Shown here: positions 57,459-64,000 of the stretch, in pieces | Position numbering within the stretch: position 1 is the stretch's first letter | Layout of the letters: each line of letters opens with the position of its first letter | Assembly: GCF_051379705.1 (NCBI RefSeq) | Contig: NZ_CP179868.1 | Location: forward strand, 3,782,001 to 3,846,000 | Length of the DNA stretch: 64,000 nt | From: Ekhidna sp051379705 | Lineage (GTDB): Bacteria; Bacteroidota; Bacteroidia; Cytophagales; Cyclobacteriaceae | Direction of reading: 5' to 3' | Notes under the pieces: generated by a model | The model's database searches: none | Told to the model about the DNA's origin: nothing | Seen by the model: only the letters and a program-made list of their open reading frames with translations | Made by a program: the position numbers and the translations under genes

Positions 57459-58119
57459 TATTAAAAAACAATTAGCTCATCTCAATGAACGATATGAGTC
57501 AATAAGTCAACTTGATCGAATGAAGCGGCTTTTTTCAGATTTTGATCATGATCGGATTTTGGTTACTTCTTCGTTTGGTACTACCTCAGCAATCATCCTT
57601 CACATGATCAGCAAGGTAGCACCCAATCACCCTGTTTATTTGATCAATACTGGCTATTTATTTGAAGAAACATTGGAGTACAAAGAGGAAGTAAAGAAGC
57701 AACTGGATTTAAACATCATTGAGATTGGTGCGGCGGACAACAAGCATCGATTTACTCAAGAAAATCAAACATGGAAGTATCAAAATGATCTTTGCTGTTT
57801 TATCAATAAAGTAGATCCTACCAATCAGTTGAAGCATGGGAAGGATGTTTGGATCTCTGGCTTGTTGCGCTTTCAAAATGAAAACAGAAGGCATTTGAGA
57901 ATCTTTGAGTCCCGAAATGAATTATTGAAATTTCATCCAATCATTGATATGACCGCATCTGAGGTAAGCTCCTATTCAACAATATATGAGCTTCCTCAAA
58001 ATAAGCTTTACTATCAAGGCTTTGGCTCAGTAGGATGCACCCATTGTACGGAGAAGGGAGATCAACGTGAAGGCAGATGGCTTAATAAACAGAAGGTGGA
58101 ATGTGGACTTCATGTGTAA
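57448..58119 (+). CDS. cysH: 4Fe-4S phosphoadenylyl/adenylyl-sulfate reductase (CysH)
   Basis: The 223-residue PP-loop superfamily protein has ILVTSSFGTTSAIILHMIS at the start and YLINTGYLFEETLEYKEE. It carries Cys116-Cys117 in DLCCFINKVDP and Cys197 and Cys200 in GCTHCTEKGDQREGRW, the CC...CxxC set of the 4Fe-4S enzymes that prefer APS. The C-terminal ECGLHV holds the catalytic Cys219. It reduces activated sulfate to sulfite. I chose the ATG at 57448; a TTG at 57439 is also in frame. It is the last gene of the operon. Confidence 0.93.
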   Translation: MKSDIKKQLAHLNERYESISQLDRMKRLFSDFDHDRILVTSSFGTTSAIILHMISKVAPNHPVYLINTGYLFEETLEYKEEVKKQLDLNIIEIGAADNKHRFTQENQTWKYQNDLCCFINKVDPTNQLKHGKDVWISGLLRFQNENRRHLRIFESRNELLKFHPIIDMTASEVSSYSTIYELPQNKLYYQGFGSVGCTHCTEKGDQREGRWLNKQKVECGLHV

Positions 58120-58165
58120 GTAGAACACTATTTTGGCTTAAAATATTACTGGTTGAAGAATTAGT

Positions 58166-58897
58166 TTATCCCTTAATCATTGCTTCTAAGAGTTTCTGAA
58201 CTGTTTCAGATTTTCCTATTGGTGCAATGAAACAGCACATAATGTTAATTGCAATGGCTAAATATGTTGCTGGATGTTTTAGTTTTTGATACTTCCAAGC
58301 GGCCAAAAGGATAAGTGCCACGATTATTGTCTGACTTAAATATACAGGGGTTATTATTTCAATATCCGGCCAGGAATCGAGATTAGCAAGTATCCAAACG
58401 TTTTGAACACCTCTACCAAGAGCGGGCATCATAATGATAAATACTGTTGAGATTAGCCACCATGCATGATCCTCTAATACTTTTCGTTTTAGGATACTCA
58501 TGATAACAGCAAAGCCAAAGGCAAGGATCATTGGGATTTCTATGGCAGCTACTCCATAAAAAAAATACGGTTCAAACGGACCAAAACGCTCGGGAAATTC
58601 CATTGCCTTTTGTACAGTCTCGAGATCCCGGTGCATCATGCTTAATGCGGTAAGACATACGCCTCCGGCCAAGAACATCCCAATGATGCCGTTTGTGCGG
58701 TGCTTTTCCAGCTTCCCATGCGTCGCATAATAGGGTTGAATAATTAGGTATAAATACCAGATGGAACCTGTCCAATAATGAATGTGAACAGACCATGCAT
58801 TATCGGTTAAATCACCCCAATAGTCCATAGCTATTCCTAGCTGCATCAGAACCATCGGGATGATCATCCATAAGTGAAGAGATTTGTATTTGTTCAT
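58166..58897 (-). CDS. Polytopic membrane protein of unknown function
   Basis: The 243-residue protein has about six or seven hydrophobic helices, from LHLWMIIPMVLMQLGIAM to YLAIAINIMCCFIAP. It includes several His residues in and near helices (HIHYW, HGKLEKHRTNG, MMHRD), a pattern sometimes seen in di-haem or metal membrane proteins, but there is no clear family motif. It has no signal-like start beyond helix 1. It converges on cysH with 46 nt between them. A SnoaL-like gene lies 28 nt upstream on the same strand. Confidence 0.75.
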   Translation of the reverse strand: MNKYKSLHLWMIIPMVLMQLGIAMDYWGDLTDNAWSVHIHYWTGSIWYLYLIIQPYYATHGKLEKHRTNGIIGMFLAGGVCLTALSMMHRDLETVQKAMEFPERFGPFEPYFFYGVAAIEIPMILAFGFAVIMSILKRKVLEDHAWWLISTVFIIMMPALGRGVQNVWILANLDSWPDIEIITPVYLSQTIIVALILLAAWKYQKLKHPATYLAIAINIMCCFIAPIGKSETVQKLLEAMIKG

Positions 58898-58925
58898 TTG
58901 ATTAGTGTTTAGCTGGTAGAATTGA

Positions 58926-59513
58926 TCAAGCGGATTGTAGTTGTTTGATTTTGCGCTTTAGGCGGAAAGCAATGAATGTGGGGATCAGAGCGACTAGAAG
59001 ACCAATTAAGAATCCCTTTACTGTAAATCTTATGGTCTGTCCGGTTTCAATATCATGTCTGTGATTCCAGAACTCTACAATTTTTCCATCCTGGATTCGG
59101 AAAACATTGATGATAGCAATGGGATCTTCTCCTAAAAGAACCTTTCCAAGAAGTGTTTTAGGCTCGTAATCCAGTATCCATCGTGTAGCAACCAAATCAC
59201 CATCTGCAATCTGGTAGTCAAACTCAGGTTTCATGTCTCCATTTTCCCAGAAGAAGTCTGCAATGTTCTTTTGTTCAACTGCGGGCTCGGTCAAGCCTTT
59301 TCGTTCGAAAATGTCATGCACTACATATTCGTCAGCTACGTATTTATCGTAGTTGTCTGTGTTTTTAGTAAACCATAGATCCTGGTAAAAATCTCGCGCT
59401 ATTTGTTTATTAATCTCTTCCTGAGATGTTTCTGGTTTTAACATCAATGTGTCTTGTTGCGCAGTTGCAACAGTGCTTAATAATATAGCTACAAGTGTGA
59501 TTGTATTTTTCAT
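58926..59513 (-). CDS. SnoaL-like (NTF2-fold) exported protein with a C-terminal helix
   Basis: The 195-residue protein has a signal (KNTITLVAILLSTVATA). An NTF2/SnoaL-like domain follows, with NKQIARDFYQDLWFTKNTDNYDKYVADEYVVHD, VATRWILDYEPKTLLG and IAIINVFRIQDGKIVEFWNHRHD. The C-terminal end has a single helix, GFLIGLLVALIPTFIAF, with a basic tail. The NTF2 domain would sit in the periplasm, anchored by that helix. The ligand is unknown. It is 12 nt after the next gene, so the two are an operon. Confidence 0.8.
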   Translation of the reverse strand: MKNTITLVAILLSTVATAQQDTLMLKPETSQEEINKQIARDFYQDLWFTKNTDNYDKYVADEYVVHDIFERKGLTEPAVEQKNIADFFWENGDMKPEFDYQIADGDLVATRWILDYEPKTLLGKVLLGEDPIAIINVFRIQDGKIVEFWNHRHDIETGQTIRFTVKGFLIGLLVALIPTFIAFRLKRKIKQLQSA

Positions 59514-59525
59514 GATATCTAATGC

Positions 59526-59990
59526 TTACTTAACCTGACCGGAAGCGACCTCTCGGTACATTTTCCACTCACCATCTTGGTCTTTTTTGAGTATGATAAT
59601 GAAAGTGTCCTGCAGTTCTACTTGCTCACCTTTTGCATTGGTGTAGTATACCTTACTGGTTCCATAGTCATAGCCCATCGTATCGTTCAGAATCACCGTT
59701 TCTTTTGGATTAATAATCAGACTGTCATATGAAAAAGCACCACGTTCTTTTCCTAGCCTTCTCATTTCCCACCATCCTTCTGTGTCAGGTCCGGTGATCT
59801 CCATTTCAGACATAGCATAGTTGGCTAGATCTTGATAGCGTTTCTCTTTGATGGCGAGCATGAAACCATTTCGGGTTTCTTCTATTTTCGCTAATTCAGC
59901 TTTGAAATCAATGGTTGTTTCTTTTGGCAACTCCTGTCCATAGCAGGACATAAATAGCAAAGACAAGAAGAGTAACTTCAGGTATTTCAT
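59526..59990 (-). CDS. NTF2-like/DUF4440-type lipoprotein
   Basis: The 154-residue protein has a lipoprotein signal, MKYLKLLFLSLLFMSC. The mature part, KAELAKIEETRNGFMLAIKEKRYQDLANYAMSE, TVILNDTMGYDYGTSKVYYTN and FIIILKKDQDGEWKMYREVAS, is an NTF2-like fold (SnoaL/DUF4440). The pair with 58926-59513 shares the fold, so they may form a heteromer. The ATG at 59990 starts the signal; 59999 is also in frame. Confidence 0.75.
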   Translation of the reverse strand: MKYLKLLFLSLLFMSCYGQELPKETTIDFKAELAKIEETRNGFMLAIKEKRYQDLANYAMSEMEITGPDTEGWWEMRRLGKERGAFSYDSLIINPKETVILNDTMGYDYGTSKVYYTNAKGEQVELQDTFIIILKKDQDGEWKMYREVASGQVK

Positions 59991-60098
59991 AATCCGCATT
60001 TCCGTATTGGTAACGCCAATGTAGAAAATGAAATCAGGTCCGATCTTCGCTCATCTCCCAAAAATCCTCACATATGTAACAAGTAGCTTTTGAGAGCT

Positions 60099-63062
60099 CT
60101 AAGAGCCTTTTTTTGTGAATTTTGAAGGTGTAGCACCGTACTTTTCCTTGAAGCACTCGGTGAAATAGGAGAGGCTATTAAATCCACAGCTATATGCTGT
60201 TTCCGCAACATTCATATGACCATTGGAAAGTAGGGTGGAGGCCCTTTGAAGTCGTAAGTCTCGAATGAATTCGCTAGCTGAGAAGTTGGTTAAGGCTTTC
60301 AATTTGCGGTGTAGCTGCATTCGACTCATTGCCATTTCTTTCTGAAATGACTCAACATTAAACGCCTCATCTGCTAAATATTTATTGACGGTTTCCATAG
60401 CTTTTCTGATGAATGCTTCATCAGGTGAGGTCACTTCTATTTGTGAGGGCTCCAGCTTCAACGTCTGACTAAATTTTTGTTTGAGTTTGGTCCTTGATTC
60501 AATCAGGTTTTTGACTCTCACCAGCAGTTCATCATTGTCAAATGGTTTCGTTAAATATTCATCAGCGCCCGTGGTGAGCCCGTGAATTTTGGTATCACGG
60601 TCTGCCTTAGCGGTCAGTAGAATTACAGGTATATGGCTTGTTTTTTCACTCAACTTCACTGTCTTGCAAAGCTCCAATCCATCCGCCTCCGGCATCATCA
60701 GGTCGGAAATGATAATATCAGGAACATGTTTAATAGCGGATGCTATGCCTTCTTTGCCATTTATGGATTCTTCTATTTGATAGGTGCTTTCGAGTAAATG
60801 TCTAATGTGTGTGCGTAAGTCCGGATTGTCTTCTACAATCAGCGCAATCGGTTTCCCCTCATCTTCTGATCCATTGGCTGGCTGATTATCTACCCAATTA
60901 GCTTTGGCATTGTCAGGCAATGAAAACTCACTTTCCTGATCGGTAACTATCTCGAATGTCGCATATGCAGCCCTACTGATTGGAAAGGAAAAGGTGAATG
61001 TACTTCCTTCACTCGTTTTGCTTTGCACATCGATCTTCCCATGGTGCAGTGTTGAGAGCTCTTTTGTTAAAGCCAACCCAATTCCAGTGCCAGTCGTATT
61101 CGAATCGATGGACTTGCTTTGATGAAATCGCTCAAAAATTTCCTTCAATTCAGCTGGTGCAATACCTGGTCCACTGTCTTTTATGGAAATGGAAACTTCA
61201 TCTTCTTTTTTGCTATAGACGATCAGCTCAACAGACCCATTTGCGGGAGTGAATTTAAAAGCGTTTGAAAGTAAATTTGTGAGAATTTTTTGGAGCTTAT
61301 CTTCATCAAAATAAGCTTGTTCGGGGAGGTTATCTAAGCTAATGGTAAAATCAATTTTCTTAGCCAATGCCAATGATTCGAACGAGGCAGTTAGTATCTC
61401 CAAAAATTCTTTGAGATTCCCGTGTCTTACATCAAGCGTAAGTTTTCCAGCTTCTAACTTTGATAGATCCATTATTTGATTGGTCAGCTCCAGGAGTCTG
61501 GTTGCATTCTTTTGGATCAGTCCCAAGTCTTTTCTAGTTCCAGTAGGAGGATTTTCACTCAGTAATTTTTGAACAGGACTGAGAATCAGAGACAGAGGCG
61601 TTCGAAATTCGTGAGAGATGTTGGTAAAGAAAGATGTCTTTAAATGATCCAGATCTTTTAACCTGTTATTTGCCCTAGCTTTGATTTTGTACTGATTATA
61701 AATCACACCAAGAAGAGTAATGAGCAGCACTGCTCCCAATAGAAGGTAATTCCGAAGACTTTCTTGCCTTTGTATCTGAAGACTGGATATCTCATTCTCG
61801 GCACTTAGTAAATCTATTTCTTGCTGTTTTTGCTCGTTTTGATACTTTTCTTCTAGCTCAGCTATTTTTTCCTCATTTCTAATAGTTTTTAAACTATCAC
61901 TGAATTGTTTGAAAGCGACCTGATATTCATAGGCCTTCTTATAATCTTCTACAGAAGCGTAGATGTTGCTAAGTATTTGGCTGATGTCATTCTTAGCCGT
62001 CACCATATTGATTTCACCAGCCAGCATGTCGGCTTCTAACAGTAGAGATATTGCCTTATCGTGTTGATTAAGCTCCTGATACGTCATGCCCATTGCGATT
62101 AAACTGAAACACCTTCCGACCTGATGCTGGATCTGCTCTCTTATTTCCAGGCTTTTTTGATACTCTATGAGGGCATCATTATATTTCTTTTGATCGAAAT
62201 AGAGATTTCCGATGCTGTAGAAGAGATCAGATATTTGATAGTCATTCGAAAGATTCTGATTGATTGCTAACGCCTTATTAAACATGGCTAACGCCTCATC
62301 AAAATTTCCAGATTTTTTTTCAACGATACCGAGGTTCTTATAGATAAATGCGAGATGGTTAGGGTTGCTATTATCTCCTTGCTTTTCAATCGCCTGTTGG
62401 TAATATTCTCTGGCTTTTTCTAGTTGGTCAAGACTGGCGTATGTAATTGCTATGTTAATTAAAGAGACTTTTTGAATGCCATCGTCACCCATACGCAGGC
62501 TTATTTGATAGTGCTCCAATGCTTTTTGTAGCATTGCCTGATTCAGATAGGTATTGCCAATGTTATTATTCACACTTCCTATCGTTACTGAATCTCGGGC
62601 CTCTATCGCGAGCTCTTCTACCTTCTGAAATTGCTCGATGGCTTGCTGCCAGTCACTCACCTGATTGAAGGTATTGCCAAGCCCCATGTAAGCATCCATT
62701 AGGCTGGATTTATTTTTAATGGATTTCGAATGCTCAATGGCACTTTTATAATACTTAAATGCTGAATCATTTTCTGAACGAAGGCGATAAATTCCCCCTA
62801 ATGTTATGAGAGATTGGGAAATACCTTCTTGGTAATTAATTGACTCACTAATGAAGAGTGCATCATAGGTTTGCTGCAACACCTTTTCCTGATCGGTATA
62901 GTAAAGGTCTGTGAAATAATAAGCCAATAGAATATTGACTCGTGAAGAGTCCGGCAAATCTCTTTTATCCAGAAGCGTATTAAGTGAATCAATCTCTGAC
63001 TGACAAATGGTAATTAAAGGAATTAGTAGTAATAAGATTGGTGGGAAAAGTCTGGATAGCAT
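60099..63062 (-). CDS. Hybrid two-component regulator: TPR sensor, histidine kinase, receiver, AraC
   Basis: The 987-residue protein is one-piece signalling. A signal peptide is followed by about nine TPR repeats to about residue 390 (ALAMFNKALAINQNLSNDY and others), then a coiled coil and one membrane helix, LLLGAVLLITLLGVIYNQY. The kinase follows: FFTNISHEFRTPLSLILSP with its phospho-His, NLLSNAFKFTP, DSGPGIAP and GTGIGLAL. The receiver is VEDNPDLR, ISDLMMPEADGLEL and TKPFDNDEL. A C-terminal AraC domain has AETAYSCGFNSLSYFTECFKEKYGATP. The TPR part is periplasmic. The target genes are unknown. Confidence 0.93.
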   Translation of the reverse strand: MLSRLFPPILLLLIPLITICQSEIDSLNTLLDKRDLPDSSRVNILLAYYFTDLYYTDQEKVLQQTYDALFISESINYQEGISQSLITLGGIYRLRSENDSAFKYYKSAIEHSKSIKNKSSLMDAYMGLGNTFNQVSDWQQAIEQFQKVEELAIEARDSVTIGSVNNNIGNTYLNQAMLQKALEHYQISLRMGDDGIQKVSLINIAITYASLDQLEKAREYYQQAIEKQGDNSNPNHLAFIYKNLGIVEKKSGNFDEALAMFNKALAINQNLSNDYQISDLFYSIGNLYFDQKKYNDALIEYQKSLEIREQIQHQVGRCFSLIAMGMTYQELNQHDKAISLLLEADMLAGEINMVTAKNDISQILSNIYASVEDYKKAYEYQVAFKQFSDSLKTIRNEEKIAELEEKYQNEQKQQEIDLLSAENEISSLQIQRQESLRNYLLLGAVLLITLLGVIYNQYKIKARANNRLKDLDHLKTSFFTNISHEFRTPLSLILSPVQKLLSENPPTGTRKDLGLIQKNATRLLELTNQIMDLSKLEAGKLTLDVRHGNLKEFLEILTASFESLALAKKIDFTISLDNLPEQAYFDEDKLQKILTNLLSNAFKFTPANGSVELIVYSKKEDEVSISIKDSGPGIAPAELKEIFERFHQSKSIDSNTTGTGIGLALTKELSTLHHGKIDVQSKTSEGSTFTFSFPISRAAYATFEIVTDQESEFSLPDNAKANWVDNQPANGSEDEGKPIALIVEDNPDLRTHIRHLLESTYQIEESINGKEGIASAIKHVPDIIISDLMMPEADGLELCKTVKLSEKTSHIPVILLTAKADRDTKIHGLTTGADEYLTKPFDNDELLVRVKNLIESRTKLKQKFSQTLKLEPSQIEVTSPDEAFIRKAMETVNKYLADEAFNVESFQKEMAMSRMQLHRKLKALTNFSASEFIRDLRLQRASTLLSNGHMNVAETAYSCGFNSLSYFTECFKEKYGATPSKFTKKGS

Positions 63063-63106
63063 GGTTGGATTTTACCCTTTAATATAGGTAAAATCTATTT
63101 TTATAA

Positions 63107-63664
63107 TCAGTTAAAATGATTCATCGTTCTTTCCAATCCAATGGTGCAGAATGAATGAATCGCTTCAATAGCTCTATCCATGTTGAGAACTAGTTCATCC
63201 ATTTCTTGTTTAGAAAAAGGACTAAGTACATAGTCTACCTGCCTACCTTTCGAAAAAGCATCACCCACCCCAAATCTCAATCGGGGATAGTTTTGGCCTC
63301 CGTTCAGTTGTTCAATATTTTTCAGCCCGTTGTGCCCTCCTGCTGATCCGCGTGGTTTCAATCGAATTTTGCCGTATGGAAGGGCGATATCATCTGTGAT
63401 TACCAACATGTTTTCCTTGGGTATCTTATGTTGCTGCAAGTAGTGATTCACCGCTTTTCCACTGAGATTCATGTAGGTAGTTGGTTTGACAAGATGAAGC
63501 GATCGCCCTTTGTATTTTGTCTCGGCTGTAAATGCCAGCTTATTCATTTCAAACTTAGCACCTTGCTCATCTGCCAATCGATCAAGGACTAAAAAACCTA
63601 TATTATGCCTGGTCAGCTCATACTCTGCTCCAATGTTCCCCAGACCTACAATTAAATATTTCAT
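63107..63664 (-). CDS. pth: Peptidyl-tRNA hydrolase
   Basis: The 185-residue protein has MKYLIVGLGNIGAEYELTRHNIGF, with the catalytic His20. PTTYMNLSGKAV, VITDDIALPYGKIRLKPRGSAGGHNGLK, the conserved Gly/Asn loop, and PRLRFGVGDAF follow. It recycles peptidyl-tRNA that falls off ribosomes. In many bacteria rplY is next to it; here a small gene of unknown function is upstream, with a terminator between. Confidence 0.96.
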   Translation of the reverse strand: MKYLIVGLGNIGAEYELTRHNIGFLVLDRLADEQGAKFEMNKLAFTAETKYKGRSLHLVKPTTYMNLSGKAVNHYLQQHKIPKENMLVITDDIALPYGKIRLKPRGSAGGHNGLKNIEQLNGGQNYPRLRFGVGDAFSKGRQVDYVLSPFSKQEMDELVLNMDRAIEAIHSFCTIGLERTMNHFN

Positions 63665-63675
63665 TTTAGAGTAAA

Positions 63676-63699
63676 AATCCCGACGCGAAGGTCGGGATT
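63676..63699 (-). terminator. Intrinsic terminator upstream of pth
   Basis: AATCCCGAC (63676-63684), loop GCGAAG, and GTCGGGATT (63691-63699) form a perfect 9-bp stem. It is followed on the minus strand by T and ends the transcript of the 63773-63991 gene before pth. Confidence 0.8.
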
Positions 63700-63772
63700 A
63701 AATTGATAGTTTAGAAATTTTTTGAAACTTGGTTATCGTCTCCACAGCGCTTTTTATAAGCACGGATAAAAT

Positions 63773-63991
63773 CTATTGATTTGGAAAATAAATCTTCAAA
63801 TCTTCATATACCCGTTTATAGAATATCCAGCGTTGGCTGCCTTTTCTATGGATATGTTCATGTTGGTCGTATTCATATGCGAGCAGACTATCTACTTGTT
63901 TGTAGCAGTCAATGATGTTCTGCAACGGAAACTCTTCTTTTAGCCATTCATGTAGACCAGGTATGATGAATGGTTTGAGTTTTAATTTCAT
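63773..63991 (-). CDS. Small protein of unknown function, 72 residues
   Basis: This complete 72-codon frame encodes MKLKLKPFIIPGLHEWLKEE and then a mixed region rich in Tyr, His and Arg (YKQVDSLLAYEYDQHEHIHRK, RWIFYKRVYEDLKIYFPNQ). It has no hydrophobic helix or known motif. The high content of aromatic and basic residues suggests a compact folded or nucleic-acid-binding protein. The start is 9 nt from the window edge, so I cannot see its promoter. It ends in the terminator at 63676. Confidence 0.6.
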   Translation of the reverse strand: MKLKLKPFIIPGLHEWLKEEFPLQNIIDCYKQVDSLLAYEYDQHEHIHRKGSQRWIFYKRVYEDLKIYFPNQ

Positions 63992-64000
63992 AAGTTGCTC

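Noticed and set aside
1..64000. CRISPR arrays, tRNA/rRNA genes, insertion sequences or prophage.
   Set aside because: I saw no repeat-spacer arrays, no cloverleaf or rRNA stretches, no transposase or integrase motifs, and no terminal inverted repeats of mobile elements. The repeats seen are regulatory in scale.

Overview
The window looks like chromosomal DNA from a marine-type Bacteroidota, most likely Cytophagales. The signs are a gliding/T9SS-type C-terminal sorting domain (30253-31878), many Bacteroidota-restricted DUF families (DUF4389, DUF6249, DUF4199, DUF1287, DUF4097), promoters with the Bacteroidota -7 box TAnnTTTG instead of sigma-70 boxes, few Shine-Dalgarno sequences, and low-to-moderate GC. 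I see no phage, transposon, tRNA, rRNA or CRISPR. Gene content is mostly housekeeping and lipoprotein/membrane genes in short operons. Many genes are separated by good intrinsic terminators or joined by 4-nt ATGA overlaps.

Layout. 1-5.3 kb: DUF4870/DUF4389 membrane proteins, an S9 lipoprotein peptidase, 3-hydroxyacyl-CoA dehydrogenase and class II aldolase. 5.3-9 kb: a small membrane peptide, DUF6249, an ECF sigma factor with its membrane partner, a VOC protein, and a run of four paralogous TM-plus-coiled-coil genes, one fused to a polytopic membrane protein. 9-20 kb: Prc protease, DUF4097, OPT transporter, FtsX/MacB permease, an NSS transporter with a 34-residue MetS-like subunit, a MazG-like enzyme, an SGNH hydrolase and DoxX. 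20-34 kb: ffh, universal stress protein, a large PLP enzyme, DUF1287, pdhB, an OmpA/TPR lipoprotein, PspC, GT2, EbfC, a CHU_C protein, hisS and a Lys/Ala/Pro-rich basic protein. 34-48 kb: lipoproteins including a GH32-like protein that has lost its catalytic residues, a membrane LuxR regulator, ddl, sterol desaturase, rhodanese, di-haem peroxidase, TrmN6, and a PadR-permease pair. 48-52 kb: S4 protein, VOC, HI0933-type flavoprotein and another permease. 58-64 kb: membrane and SnoaL-like proteins, a TPR hybrid two-component regulator and pth.

The most striking region is 52.3-58.1 kb, a sulfur-assimilation operon: metZ, siroheme sulfite reductase, cobA, precorrin-2 dehydrogenase/ferrochelatase and a 4Fe-4S CysH. 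It begins with a SAM-I-type riboswitch whose P1 3' strand abuts the start codon of a 26-residue reading frame ending Met-Cys-Cys-Cys-Cys-Arg-stop. A second cysteine-containing reading frame of 32 residues overlaps the metZ stop by ATGA. It is followed by a strong intrinsic terminator placed just 20 nt before the sulfite reductase start, together with a competing antiterminator pairing. The sequence therefore suggests that one operon senses both SAM and cysteine, with internal attenuation between methionine synthesis and sulfite reduction. This is inferred from sequence only.
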